In this document: positions 1 to 9,985 of the stretch, piece by piece
Numbering within the stretch: position 1 is the stretch's first letter
Layout: each line of letters begins with the position of its first letter
Source of the DNA: Balneolaceae bacterium
GTDB lineage: Bacteria; Bacteroidota; Rhodothermia; Balneolales; Balneolaceae
DNA length: 41,341 nt
Assembly (NCBI GenBank): GCA_007132385.1
Contig: SLOU01000153.1
Coordinates: forward strand, 1-41,341
Direction: 5' to 3'
Made by a program: the position numbers and the translations under genes
The notes under the pieces: model-generated
Seen by the model: the letters and a program-made list of their open reading frames with translations, nothing else
Database searches by the model: none
What the model was told of the DNA's origin: nothing

Positions 1-97
1 CAAGAAAAAGAGCAACACCCCCCGGTAAAAAAATTTCAAGGAGCATCAGTATGATTCCTCCAGCGATAAAAACCCATGTTAAAAGATCTGCTTCCAT
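1..97 (-). CDS. NfeD-like membrane protein, N-terminal fragment (runs off the window start)
   Basis: Reverse-strand translation from ATG at 97: MEADLLTWVFIAGGIILMLLEIFLPGGVALFL..., typical of the first TM helix of NfeD family proteins; ORF open to the window edge. Confidence 0.65.
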   Translation of the reverse strand, partial: MEADLLTWVFIAGGIILMLLEIFLPGGVALFL

Positions 98-161
98 GAC
101 TCTTGAATGCGGTTATAAATTCGTTATTAGATAATCATTTGACAGGAAAAAAACTGGGATT

Positions 162-200
162 TTTTTTAAAAAACCCCCGGAAAAATCATTCCGGGGGTTT
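162..200 (-). terminator. Rho-independent terminator
   Basis: Perfect 12-bp stem AAACCCCCGGAA (171-182) / TTCCGGGGGTTT (189-200), 6-nt loop, T-run on the minus strand, just downstream of the 224..775 CDS. Confidence 0.85.
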
Positions 201-223
201 GGGAATGACCTTTTTGGGGGATT

Positions 224-775
224 TTAGATTTCGGCCATAAAATTCATCCGGTTTCCATCTTTGTCAAAATAGAGAACGGTTCCGCGATGATCTTTTTCCA
301 TAATGATTTTGTACTGAGTGGTAGCGGTATCGAAGTTTTTGATATATCTTTCATTTCCGATCATCCTCCATTCCGAAAAAGGCCCGCTGACAAGCTGTTG
401 GGTAATAAACCGGGGCATGGCTACATCTACTCTTCGATGTTCTCCTTCGATCAGGTTGCCATTTTGATCATAAGCCGCATATACGATTTCATTGGGGGAT
501 TCCCCTCGGAGTTCGTAACGTTCGTAATCATTCGTGGATTTGAAATTGATATGAAGGCCCCTTTGTTGTAATTCTTTGTTTTTTTTCAGGCAATGTATGT
601 TCTTAAAACACTCGTAATCTGCTTCCGTAATTCCATAAGAGGATCGAGTCTCCTGGTCCACCTTTTGATCTGTATCCGGTTTTGTATCGGATTGGGACTG
701 GGCCATACCGGTTGAGACAAGCATCAGGGTTAAAAACAGGGAAACTAAAGGGATAAATGTTTTGAAAGTCATCAT
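224..775 (-). CDS. Hypothetical secreted protein
   Basis: 183-aa ORF with N-terminal signal peptide (MMTFKTFIPLVSLFLTLMLVSTGMAQS). Confidence 0.7.
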   Translation of the reverse strand: MMTFKTFIPLVSLFLTLMLVSTGMAQSQSDTKPDTDQKVDQETRSSYGITEADYECFKNIHCLKKNKELQQRGLHINFKSTNDYERYELRGESPNEIVYAAYDQNGNLIEGEHRRVDVAMPRFITQQLVSGPFSEWRMIGNERYIKNFDTATTQYKIIMEKDHRGTVLYFDKDGNRMNFMAEI

Positions 776-933
776 AATAAAACCTCGAAAATTCTATTCG
801 TTAATAATTGCTTTTATATGTTGATGACTTACCCGGTAAGGTTGTTCAGATTATCAAATCTGCTCTTGGGAAGGTAGACGTACAGGAGAATGGAAAAGTT
901 TCAGTAAGCCGAAAAATTTTAACAAACGGGCTA

Positions 934-3675
934 TTATTCACCGCCCAGTTTGTCATCCAGATCGTTCATGAGCTCTCCATATCGGGTCCAGTCACGGGTT
1001 TCCATGGCATCTCTCATTTCACGCCAGAGGTTGCGTATATCTTCAAGTTCCGAGGCATCGAATTGCAGGGATTCTGTACCTTCAACCGCATCAAAAGCAT
1101 CTGCTGGAAGTTCCGAAATTAATTCCTGATCGCCAGCTGCGATGATATCCGGGACGAGGAAGTCAGCATCTGCACCAAAGATATCATAAATGGCTCCTTC
1201 AATAGTCGGTTGCATGCTGATGGATTCACCGACCGCTACAATTACCCGTTGAAGCTGTGGTATATCCACGCCATCGGCCAAAAGAAATACCGGTTCAATA
1301 TACAGGAATGAGTTTTCGATCGGAATGACCATCAGATTACCCCGGATGACACTGGATCCGCGCTGATCCCAGAGGGCGAGCTGCCGGGAGATCTCGGGAT
1401 CCTGATCGATTCGTGCTTCGATTTGGGCAGGCCCAAAAATAAGCCGGTCTTTGGGCAGTTTATAGGCCAGTAGGTCTCCGTAACTGCCGGGATCGGACTT
1501 CGCAGCCAACCAAGCTATCATGTTATCCCGGTTTTCGGGAGTCGTCGGGCTGATCAGCATAAATTCCAGGTTTTCTTCACCGGGAAGACGTGCCAAAACA
1601 TAATAGGGTTCCATAAGGGTGGTTTGGCCGGCATATTTTTCATTAGGCCGTGTCCACAAATCTTCCTGATTATAGAAGACCTGTGGGGTCGTCATATGAT
1701 AGCGGTTAAATACCTCGAGCTGAACTTCAAAAAGGTCTTGCGGATATCGGAAGTGATTTTCCATCCCCTGGGGAGCATTGTCAGCCGGCTGAAACAGATC
1801 GGGAAAGATCGACTGATAGACTTGTAAGACCGGATCTTCCTCATCCACAACATAATAGTCTACGGTTCCCTCATAGGCGTCTACAATTATTTTAACTGAA
1901 TTACGGATATAATTGAATCCTGTATGTTTACGCGCATATGGAAAATGTGAGGATGTGGTATAGGCATCCTGGATCCAGTAAAGCCGGCCATCGTTCATAA
2001 CCAGGTACGGATCACGGTCGAGTCGAAGGAAAGGAGTAATACGGTTAATCCTATCCTGAACACTGCGATATATCTGCAGGCGGCTTTCGTCATGAATCAG
2101 GTCGCTAAGCAGGATATTGATATCGCCCAGCTCCCAGGCAAACAACAGTTTTCTGAACCAGTTTGAAAACTGAAGCCCTCCCTGACCGGTATAGTGTGTA
2201 TACATGTTTTCGTCGCCGGCAGGGTAGTGCAATTCAGGAACATCTGTGTTTACGATGTAATAGCTTGTACTGTTTTCACCATAGTAAATTGCCGGATTTT
2301 CTACTCTAAGTTCAGGTGTTGATGGAATGGGAGGGATGTCACGAATCATAAACCGGGGCTCTCCCTGACTGCTGGTTTCAGTGACCGGGCTCATGACCAG
2401 TCCAAACCCGTGTGTATACTGCATGTGTCGGTTGACCCAGGTATCGGACTGACTCGGAAGCTGGCGTGCAATCTCCCTGGCCGAAAGCATGACCTGAACG
2501 GTTTCTCCGCCGATCGTGTAGCGGTCGTTGTCTACGGAGTAAAATTCGTAGTAGGACCGGATCTCCTGGAGCTGTCTGTAGGTTTGGATAAGAAGCCTGG
2601 GATCCCACAGACGGATGTTGTCAATTGCATCCTGATTGTTACGGATATCGGTGATCGTCAAGGTGTCATCGGCCTGGTATTCAATTTCTCGTACTTCATT
2701 CAATCCGTAGGCAAGGCGCGTCATCGCAATGTTATTTTCGATATATGGCCTTTCCAGGTTCAGTTCGTTCGGTTCGACGTTAAATTTCTGAACCGCACCC
2801 GGAATAACCACGCGACCAAGCACCATCACGATGAGGCCGAGAATTGCAACTGCCGGAATGGCTTTTTTCAGTTCAACCCACCGGCTTGCCAACAGCATGA
2901 CGGCTAATACTAGCGAAATGGCGGTCAGTATCCAGAGTGTGGGTAGTTCAATATTTACATGGGTATAACCGGCTCCGTAAATGAGGCCGTCTTCTCTGAA
3001 CAATAGGCTGTAACGGGCAAGGAAAAAGCCCCATGCCAGCATAACTAACCACAAAGCTGCATTCCACTTAAGATGGTTAAGGATTTTCGGATCGGCAGAC
3101 AACCCGGTTCCGGATTGTGATCCCAATAGTCCGGTGAAAATGTATGCAATCAACAGAAATGCCAATACAATAAAAGAAAGGATGGTCAGGGATGTCTGAA
3201 TCAATTGCCAGAATGGATATTGAAACATATAGAATCCGATATCTATACCAAATAAGGGATCGGTTTCACCAAATGGGACGTTCCATACGAAACGAAGAGA
3301 TTCATCCCAACTGATATAAAATCCGATTGCAAAAATAAATGCCAGAAACAGGCCGCCGAATGTGAAAAACAGCTTCAGATATTTGTGTTGCTTATCATCA
3401 GCCAGGTTGAGATTCATATTTTGAAGGGGAGTGCCGGCAAAACTCACATACCGCAGCCGGTCTGACAGGTAACGCAGGTTGCTGACCAAATACACGGCAG
3501 CGACCAGAAAAGCAGCACACGTCAGCAGAACCTGGGCACCACGTACTGTCCAGAAGACCTGGCCGTATCCCAGTTCACTCATCCAGAGCCACTCAAATAT
3601 ATAACTGGATGAGATGGTAAATAGAAATACTGGAATTGCAACAAGAACAATTAAACGTAGTGTTCTGGAATTCAT
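934..3675 (-). CDS. UPF0182 family membrane protein
   Basis: 913 aa with multiple N-terminal TM helices and a large extracytoplasmic domain; motifs such as ERPYIENNIAMTRLAYGL and FQYPFWQ are characteristic of UPF0182/COG1615. Confidence 0.92.
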   Translation of the reverse strand: MNSRTLRLIVLVAIPVFLFTISSSYIFEWLWMSELGYGQVFWTVRGAQVLLTCAAFLVAAVYLVSNLRYLSDRLRYVSFAGTPLQNMNLNLADDKQHKYLKLFFTFGGLFLAFIFAIGFYISWDESLRFVWNVPFGETDPLFGIDIGFYMFQYPFWQLIQTSLTILSFIVLAFLLIAYIFTGLLGSQSGTGLSADPKILNHLKWNAALWLVMLAWGFFLARYSLLFREDGLIYGAGYTHVNIELPTLWILTAISLVLAVMLLASRWVELKKAIPAVAILGLIVMVLGRVVIPGAVQKFNVEPNELNLERPYIENNIAMTRLAYGLNEVREIEYQADDTLTITDIRNNQDAIDNIRLWDPRLLIQTYRQLQEIRSYYEFYSVDNDRYTIGGETVQVMLSAREIARQLPSQSDTWVNRHMQYTHGFGLVMSPVTETSSQGEPRFMIRDIPPIPSTPELRVENPAIYYGENSTSYYIVNTDVPELHYPAGDENMYTHYTGQGGLQFSNWFRKLLFAWELGDINILLSDLIHDESRLQIYRSVQDRINRITPFLRLDRDPYLVMNDGRLYWIQDAYTTSSHFPYARKHTGFNYIRNSVKIIVDAYEGTVDYYVVDEEDPVLQVYQSIFPDLFQPADNAPQGMENHFRYPQDLFEVQLEVFNRYHMTTPQVFYNQEDLWTRPNEKYAGQTTLMEPYYVLARLPGEENLEFMLISPTTPENRDNMIAWLAAKSDPGSYGDLLAYKLPKDRLIFGPAQIEARIDQDPEISRQLALWDQRGSSVIRGNLMVIPIENSFLYIEPVFLLADGVDIPQLQRVIVAVGESISMQPTIEGAIYDIFGADADFLVPDIIAAGDQELISELPADAFDAVEGTESLQFDASELEDIRNLWREMRDAMETRDWTRYGELMNDLDDKLGGE

Positions 3676-3814
3676 TGGGTGGATTTAGATCGATCTTTAA
3701 TTTAAGTAAAATACAAATTCACAGAGAGGAATGCAGGGGCTGTTACAATGAAATCGATACAAAATTTGTTAATAGTGCCAGAAAACCATAATTGTAAGAT
3801 ACAGAAGCAGGACG

Positions 3815-5041
3815 ATGACGAAAGAAAAGCATGTTAACGGTGATATAAAGCCGATTAAAGTGTATGGTGAGATCGGAGTGGATATTGACCCGGAGGCTTA
3901 CGAGCAATTGGAAAAGGCGTGTTCTTTACCCGTATCGGTACGAGGCTCGCTTCTTCCCGATGCGCATGTCGGTTATGCGTTGCCTGTCGGGGGTGTAGCT
4001 GCCCTTGATAATGCGGTCTCGCCGGCATTTGTCGGTTTTGATATTGCCTGCCGAATGAAAATGAGTTTCCTGGATATTGGAGTGGATGAATTCGAGTCGG
4101 CCCGGAGTAATTTAGCCGAAATACTTGACGGAGTAACCAGCTTCGGGCTGGGTTCTGATTTTGCAGACGGGAAGCGGGATCACCCGGTTATGGAGGATCC
4201 ACGATGGAACGAAATCGATAAGGCTAAAGAGCTCAGGGATAAAGCAGCCAAACAGCTTGGAAGCAGTGGCAGCGGTAATCATTTCGCGGATATCATGACA
4301 GGTACAGTACTTGCCGACAAGGAATGGCTGCCGCTCAAGAAGGGAGAAAACTTTGTTGCACTTCTGACGCATTCGGGTTCGCGTGGTACCGGATACCAGA
4401 TCGCCAGTTATTTCAAAGATATCGCCGAATCGGAAACAAATCAAAAGGTACCAGGTATATCGAAAAATTATGCGTGGCTTTCACTAAACCATGATGCCGG
4501 CAGGGAATACTGGTCTGCCATGCAACTGATGGGAAACTATGCAAGCGCAAATCATGAGTTGATTCACAAACACTTTGCCATGTCCGTCGGTTTGGAAATA
4601 ATCGCATCACACGAAAACCATCACAATTTTGCCTGGAAAAAGAAGCTGAGTGACGGGCAGGAAATAGTGATACATCGAAAAGGCGCAACACCGGCCGAGA
4701 AAGGTGTTGTCGGGATCATTCCGGGTTCAATGGGCACCCCTTCCTATCTGGTCGAAGGGATGGGAGAGGAGGAGAGCCTTTGGAGCAGCTCACATGGCGC
4801 GGGAAGAGTCTCTTCGCGGCGGCAAGCCAAAAAAAACCATGATGAAGCGGCCTATCGGAAATTTTTAAAACAGAAGGATATTTTAACGATCGGCGTGGCA
4901 AGGGATGAAACCTACCAGTGTTACAAGGATATCGACCGTGTCATCGAACTGCAGGAAAATGAACTTGTGGAAGTTGTGGCCCGTATGGATCCCCGGGTTG
5001 TGATCATGGGCGGCGGACGCAAAAGTGACGACGGGGATTGA
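3815..5041 (+). CDS. rtcB: RtcB family RNA ligase
   Basis: Motifs LLPDAHVGYALPVGGVAA, GFDIACRM, GSGNHF, HSGSRGTG, HRKGATPA and SHGAGR. Confidence 0.92.
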   Translation: MTKEKHVNGDIKPIKVYGEIGVDIDPEAYEQLEKACSLPVSVRGSLLPDAHVGYALPVGGVAALDNAVSPAFVGFDIACRMKMSFLDIGVDEFESARSNLAEILDGVTSFGLGSDFADGKRDHPVMEDPRWNEIDKAKELRDKAAKQLGSSGSGNHFADIMTGTVLADKEWLPLKKGENFVALLTHSGSRGTGYQIASYFKDIAESETNQKVPGISKNYAWLSLNHDAGREYWSAMQLMGNYASANHELIHKHFAMSVGLEIIASHENHHNFAWKKKLSDGQEIVIHRKGATPAEKGVVGIIPGSMGTPSYLVEGMGEEESLWSSSHGAGRVSSRRQAKKNHDEAAYRKFLKQKDILTIGVARDETYQCYKDIDRVIELQENELVEVVARMDPRVVIMGGGRKSDDGD

Positions 5042-5169
5042 GTGTCTGCAAACCCCGTGAAGTCTGTATGACCTGAAAACGTAGAATTGCATAACTGCAG
5101 AAGTGTTTGAAAAGAATGAATAGTACAGGGAGATCCGTCCTGCAATCGGTACCTGCTCAGGGCAGCTCT

Positions 5170-5853
5170 TTAATGATCTCCGGTTAACTCATCGTATTTC
5201 TCTCGAAGCAATTGCACATCCTCCCATGCAGGACGTTTCCACTGCGGGTTGCGAAGCAGCGCGGCAGGGTGGTAAGTTACCATCAGCAAGCGGCCTAAAT
5301 ATGGGTGAAATTGGCCGCGCATATTTTTCAGGGAATCGTCACGGCTGAGAAGAGTGGTCGCTGAAATTCGTCCAAGACAAAGTAACAGCTTAGGGTTGAT
5401 CAGTTCTATTTGCCTTTCAAGAAAGGGGAGGCTGCGCTCACGTTCTTCCGGTTTGGGATCCCGGTTTTTTGGCGGCCGGTGTTTCAGGATATTGGCAATG
5501 TAGACTTCCTCACGCTTGAAATGAATGGCAGCCAAAATCTTGTTCAGCAACTGTCCGGCCCGGCCTACAAACGGTTCACCCTGTTGATCCTCATGATAAC
5601 CGGGAGCTTCACCGATCAGCATGAGATCGGCATTCGGGTTGCCGACACCAAATACAAGATTGGTCCCCTCCAGGTCTGTTTTCAAAACATCACTATTTTC
5701 GCAAAGTGCTTTTAATTCTTCCAGTGTGCTGCACTGTTTAAGCGGATCGGTTGTGGATCTATCAGAGGCAGGATAAAAATCTCCGTAAACATCCCTTTCG
5801 ATTTTAAGGTATGCCAGTATTTCTTCAAACAGTTGCTTTTCTTTATCGGTCAT
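5170..5853 (-). CDS. Uracil-DNA glycosylase, family 4-like
   Basis: GEAPGYHEDQQGEPFVGRAGQLLNKIL, PPKNRDPKPEE and VTYHPAALLRNP motifs; start chosen at the internal Met (MTDKEKQ), directly after the mtaB stop; the track ORF extends to 5877. Confidence 0.9.
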   Translation of the reverse strand: MTDKEKQLFEEILAYLKIERDVYGDFYPASDRSTTDPLKQCSTLEELKALCENSDVLKTDLEGTNLVFGVGNPNADLMLIGEAPGYHEDQQGEPFVGRAGQLLNKILAAIHFKREEVYIANILKHRPPKNRDPKPEERERSLPFLERQIELINPKLLLCLGRISATTLLSRDDSLKNMRGQFHPYLGRLLMVTYHPAALLRNPQWKRPAWEDVQLLREKYDELTGDH

Positions 5854-5857
5854 ACGG

Positions 5858-7231
5858 TCATTCTGTGATCGATGCAATAGAAGTTTCCATTTCCAGATAT
5901 TCCCGGTCTATTTTTCCGAACAAAAAGCCATCTTTGGATCGTTTTCCGAGTTCAACCGGAATGATACGGTTTTCCAGAACCGGGTTATAGGGTACAGCTA
6001 CCCGCACATAATTATCTGTCCAGCCTTTGATAAACCCGTTAGTATTTTCTGATTCAAACAGAACCGGTCGGACGGTATCGGAAAACCGGCTGTCGAATGC
6101 AAATCGTTTTTTTTCGGACAACCGTCGCAGTTTGTGAGTGCGCTCTTTTCGTTCCGGAACGGGGATCACAGGTTCCAGGTTCAGTGCATGGGTATCCGGG
6201 CGCTCTGAGAACGTGAATACATGCAGATAGGATATATCAAGGCTGTCGATAAACTCATAGGATTCTGCAAAGTGACCGTCTGTTTCACCCGGGTGTCCGG
6301 TGATGACATCCACACCTATACAGGCCTCGGGTATCTGTGAACGAATTCTTTCAATCCGCATCCGGTATAAGTCCGATTTGTAACGGCGGCGCATCAATCC
6401 AAGCATATGGTCGCTTCCGCTTTGAAGAGGGATATGAAAGTGAGGTTGTATTTTTTCAGAACCGGCGGCAAGATCGATGATCTCGTTGTGCAGCAGGTTG
6501 GGTTCTATAGAGGAAACGCGGATTCGTTCAAGCCCTTCAAGATGATCAAGTGACTTCAGAAGCATATAAAAGTTTTCTTCCCTGCCGGATCCAAAATCTC
6601 CGGCATTCACACCCGTTACGACTATCTCTTTGTATCCTTCCCGGACAAGCTGCTCTGCATTGCGCACGACGGTGCTGATTTTCGGGCTTCGGCTTTTACC
6701 CCTTGCGAGGGGTATGGTGCAAAAAGAGCAGCTGTAGCTGCAACCATCCTGAATTTTCAGAAATGCACGCGTACGGTCATCGGATGAAAATGCGTTGTGA
6801 AAATCGACCGCTTGATTCACATCATCCCGGTAGATTAGTGTTTTTTCCTGTTTGGTAAAGTCATCGAAATAGTCTAACAGTTTAAATTTTTCCTTGGCTC
6901 CGAGGACGACATCGACACCTTCAATAGCAGCAATTTCCCCGGGTTTGAGCTGGGCATAGCAACCGATTACGGCAACAAAAGCATCCGGATTCCTGCGCAA
7001 TGCCCGGCGAACCGTTTTCCGGCAACTGCTGTTTGCGTCGTTTGTTACCGAACAGGTATTGATGACATAAATATCCGACCGGTTATGGAAGCCTACCACT
7101 TCGAATCCTGTATTCTCAAAATCCCGTTTAATGGAAGAGGTTTCTGAAAAATTGAGTTTGCAGCCGAGGGTTTCAAAAGCGACTGTATGCATGTATTGTC
7201 GATGGTATTGAGGGTTTATTTCTTTTACCAA
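5858..7231 (-). CDS. mtaB: tRNA t6A37 methylthiotransferase, MtaB-like radical SAM protein
   Basis: TLGCKLNFSET N-terminus, radical SAM CSYSCSFCTIPLARG, and MtaB/MiaB-type domain order; the true start may be internal (MHTVAFETLGCKLN). Confidence 0.9.
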   Translation of the reverse strand: MVKEINPQYHRQYMHTVAFETLGCKLNFSETSSIKRDFENTGFEVVGFHNRSDIYVINTCSVTNDANSSCRKTVRRALRRNPDAFVAVIGCYAQLKPGEIAAIEGVDVVLGAKEKFKLLDYFDDFTKQEKTLIYRDDVNQAVDFHNAFSSDDRTRAFLKIQDGCSYSCSFCTIPLARGKSRSPKISTVVRNAEQLVREGYKEIVVTGVNAGDFGSGREENFYMLLKSLDHLEGLERIRVSSIEPNLLHNEIIDLAAGSEKIQPHFHIPLQSGSDHMLGLMRRRYKSDLYRMRIERIRSQIPEACIGVDVITGHPGETDGHFAESYEFIDSLDISYLHVFTFSERPDTHALNLEPVIPVPERKERTHKLRRLSEKKRFAFDSRFSDTVRPVLFESENTNGFIKGWTDNYVRVAVPYNPVLENRIIPVELGKRSKDGFLFGKIDREYLEMETSIASITE

Positions 7232-7366
7232 AAAGATAAAAAATATGCAAGTTATTTGTCAGGCAGGATTTTACTTCCGGGCATTCATAAAGCTGCTATT
7301 TGTTTCTTTTAGAAAACACAAGGATACTGAAATTGAAGTATGACATACTTTCAACATAGGGTGATG

Positions 7367-8626
7367 TTACAAATAGGGTTCTTCCGGATTCAAAAAAATA
7401 TTTGTAATGGACGTTCGTATCTCTCTCAAATCCGGATAGTTGCCTGTCTCATCCACATCGTAGTGCTGACGGTTGGTCAAAAATATAATGACCAGCTCTT
7501 CTTCCGGCACGACCAGCAGATTTGTTCCGGTAAAGCCGGTATGACCAAAACTGCCCTCCGGCAGGTCTTCGGCATGCAGGGAGGCTGAAGTCATCATCCA
7601 GCCCAGGCCGTGTCCGAATTCATCAGGAGTCAGAAACCGTTTGATGGTTTCAGCGCTGAACAGTTCTGTGTCATCTGCAGCGTGGTTTTGTATTCCCGGA
7701 TGCTGATCAAGAACGGGTTGGAGCAGCTTGTAAAGCTCTCCGGCGGTGGAATAGAGTCCAGCGTGGCCGGCAATTCCGTCGTGTGTATGAAAAGCATTAC
7801 CGTCATTGACTTCACCCTGAAGAATATAATTGCGCCATCCGTCCCATGTTCCGGGATCAACATTGACCGTGAACCCGAAATCATCTTCATAAACCATTTT
7901 TTTTTCAAACGGATTTCCATGAGATGTTGAAACAATATTGAATTGACCCCGAACCCCGGGATTGAAGAGTGTCATTTCAAGAGAGAGTGGAGCGAAGATA
8001 TGATCAGATAAAAAATCGTCTAGATTTTGTCCGGAAACGGTTTCGATCAGATCACCCAAAACCATAAACCCCAGATCGCTATATCTTCTTGTTTCACCGA
8101 TCTCCCAAGAAAGGGATGTTTTACCTATAAATTTTAGTCTTTCTTCTTTGTTTTCTGCATTGTAGTAAGTCGGGTGCCACTGCATAAGGCCTGAGGTATG
8201 GCTCAGTAGATGACGAATTGTGATATTCCTTTTTTCATCGCTGTCGAATGGTTCAAGATAATCACATACCCGGTCATCAATATGCAGCTGCTCGTTACTG
8301 TGCAAATACATGATGCCGTATGTTGCAGAAAAAATTTTCGTCAGTGAGGCAAGGTCAAATTGGTGTTCCGTGGTCATAAGTTCAGGGTCGGAATGCAACC
8401 TTCCCTCACGATCGTACAAGGCTGCGTGGCCATATGCACGATGGTGGATAATATCTCCCAAGTGACTTACAAGGAGTACAGATCCGGCAAACAACGAATC
8501 TTTAAGAGCCGATTGAATAAGCCGGTCGGCTTCTGCCGAATGATGCTCATACGGGTTTTTAGCGTCACTGCATGCTGTACCCCAAAGTGTACCAGCAATC
8601 AGAATAATGAGGAATGAAAATTTCAT
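7367..8626 (-). CDS. Serine hydrolase (beta-lactamase/PBP4* family), lipoprotein signal
   Basis: SxxK motif SLTKIF, YSDLGF motif, HTGFTG; N-terminal lipobox-like LWGTACSD. Confidence 0.88.
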   Translation of the reverse strand: MKFSFLIILIAGTLWGTACSDAKNPYEHHSAEADRLIQSALKDSLFAGSVLLVSHLGDIIHHRAYGHAALYDREGRLHSDPELMTTEHQFDLASLTKIFSATYGIMYLHSNEQLHIDDRVCDYLEPFDSDEKRNITIRHLLSHTSGLMQWHPTYYNAENKEERLKFIGKTSLSWEIGETRRYSDLGFMVLGDLIETVSGQNLDDFLSDHIFAPLSLEMTLFNPGVRGQFNIVSTSHGNPFEKKMVYEDDFGFTVNVDPGTWDGWRNYILQGEVNDGNAFHTHDGIAGHAGLYSTAGELYKLLQPVLDQHPGIQNHAADDTELFSAETIKRFLTPDEFGHGLGWMMTSASLHAEDLPEGSFGHTGFTGTNLLVVPEEELVIIFLTNRQHYDVDETGNYPDLREIRTSITNIFLNPEEPYL

Positions 8627-8635
8627 CTCGGCTAT

Positions 8636-8998
8636 TCAGCGACTATGATTTTCTTGCTGTGAACGCAAAATTGCTTCGCGTTCATTCTGGAGAATACTGC
8701 GTATGGAATCGGTGCGGGCGAGATGATATTCTCCCTGACGCTGATAAAACGTATGGCTGCGTTCGAATTGTTGCCGGTTAATGCCGTACTGTTCAAAAAT
8801 ATGATTGTATAGACTGTCTTCCTGTTCTTCATCGAAATCTCTCAATTCTACCTGGCTGCGAATCAGAAAAACTTCGGTAAGAAGATCCATGTAGACCGGT
8901 TCCTTGATCAGGTCTTCAGGCTTGTTGTCACCGGATTCACATGCCGATCCCACAATTAGGAAAAAAACGGTAAACAACATCAGGTAACGTAAAAGCAT
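8636..8998 (-). CDS. DUF4296-like lipoprotein
   Basis: 120 aa, lipobox-like VGSACES, helical pattern LIKEPVYMDLLTEVFLI...YNHIFEQYGINRQQFERSHTFYQ typical of DUF4296. Confidence 0.75.
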   Translation of the reverse strand: MLLRYLMLFTVFFLIVGSACESGDNKPEDLIKEPVYMDLLTEVFLIRSQVELRDFDEEQEDSLYNHIFEQYGINRQQFERSHTFYQRQGEYHLARTDSIRSILQNEREAILRSQQENHSR

Positions 8999-9002
8999 GA
9001 AA

Positions 9003-9725
9003 TTATTTATCGTTGGGAGATTTTGGGTTTAGCGGGCGCATGGTCACTTCATCAATCAAAAAGTTATCGGGGGTTTCCAGAAGGTGAATCAGGGTAGATG
9101 CGACATCCCCGGGCATCATCATATTGGGGTGAGTTCCCCCGGCATTTGCGGTATCAAAAAATTCAGTAGCTATCGAGCCGGGATACATGCAACTGACTTT
9201 GATGCCGTCGTATCTCAGTTCCTTGAAAAGTGCTTCACTAAAGCCTCTAACAGCAAATTTGGTGGTATTATACCCGGATAATTGAGGGTTTCCAACCAAT
9301 CCTGCTATGGATGAAATATTGATGATGTGGCAAACCTCAGGATTATTTTTCATGTAGGGTACAACCTTGCGAGTTATGTAAAAAACCCCGTTAACATTGG
9401 TTTTAACCATAGTATGGAATTCGGAAACCGATAACTCATCCACTTTTCCAAATGTAGACAAGCCGGCATTATTGATTAGTATATCCGGCAGATGATTATC
9501 ATTGAAAGTTCTGTCAATCCAGCCTTCAATAGCGGCAAAATCGGTAATATCCATTTGAACGGGAATAAATCGTTCGCCCAGTTCTGTTTTCAGTTCCTGG
9601 AGTTTATTCATCCGTCTTGCCAGCCCGTAAACGGTCACATCTTTGCCAACCAGTGCTTGACTGAAGGCTTTGCCGATTCCGCTGCTGGCACCTGTAACAA
9701 TAGCTGTTTTTTTACTCAGGTTCAT
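9003..9725 (-). CDS. SDR family oxidoreductase
   Basis: TGASSGIGKAF cofactor motif, NNAG, Ser...YNTTK catalytic motif. Confidence 0.93.
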   Translation of the reverse strand: MNLSKKTAIVTGASSGIGKAFSQALVGKDVTVYGLARRMNKLQELKTELGERFIPVQMDITDFAAIEGWIDRTFNDNHLPDILINNAGLSTFGKVDELSVSEFHTMVKTNVNGVFYITRKVVPYMKNNPEVCHIINISSIAGLVGNPQLSGYNTTKFAVRGFSEALFKELRYDGIKVSCMYPGSIATEFFDTANAGGTHPNMMMPGDVASTLIHLLETPDNFLIDEVTMRPLNPKSPNDK

Positions 9726-9985
9726 GGTATGTATTTAGGAATATTCATTAAAGTTTCTGATTCTGATAAATAGTTTATACTAATCAAACGTTCATTAGTG
9801 CATTTGATAGCCAGAGTGTAAATCTGAAGATTTACTTATCATTAGATCCCAAGCATACAAACATTTTTTTGTATATCAAACGTACGGTTATTCGGTGAAT
9901 TGCAATGACTTTGTTGATACACCGCCTAAGAAATCAGCCAATGGTTTAAAATAATGGATTTTATCGTTATATACAGCACTCACTC

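Noticed and set aside
2410-2907. 165-aa plus-strand ORF opposite the UPF0182 gene
   Set aside because: Antisense to a strongly supported 913-aa CDS; shadow ORF from codon bias.
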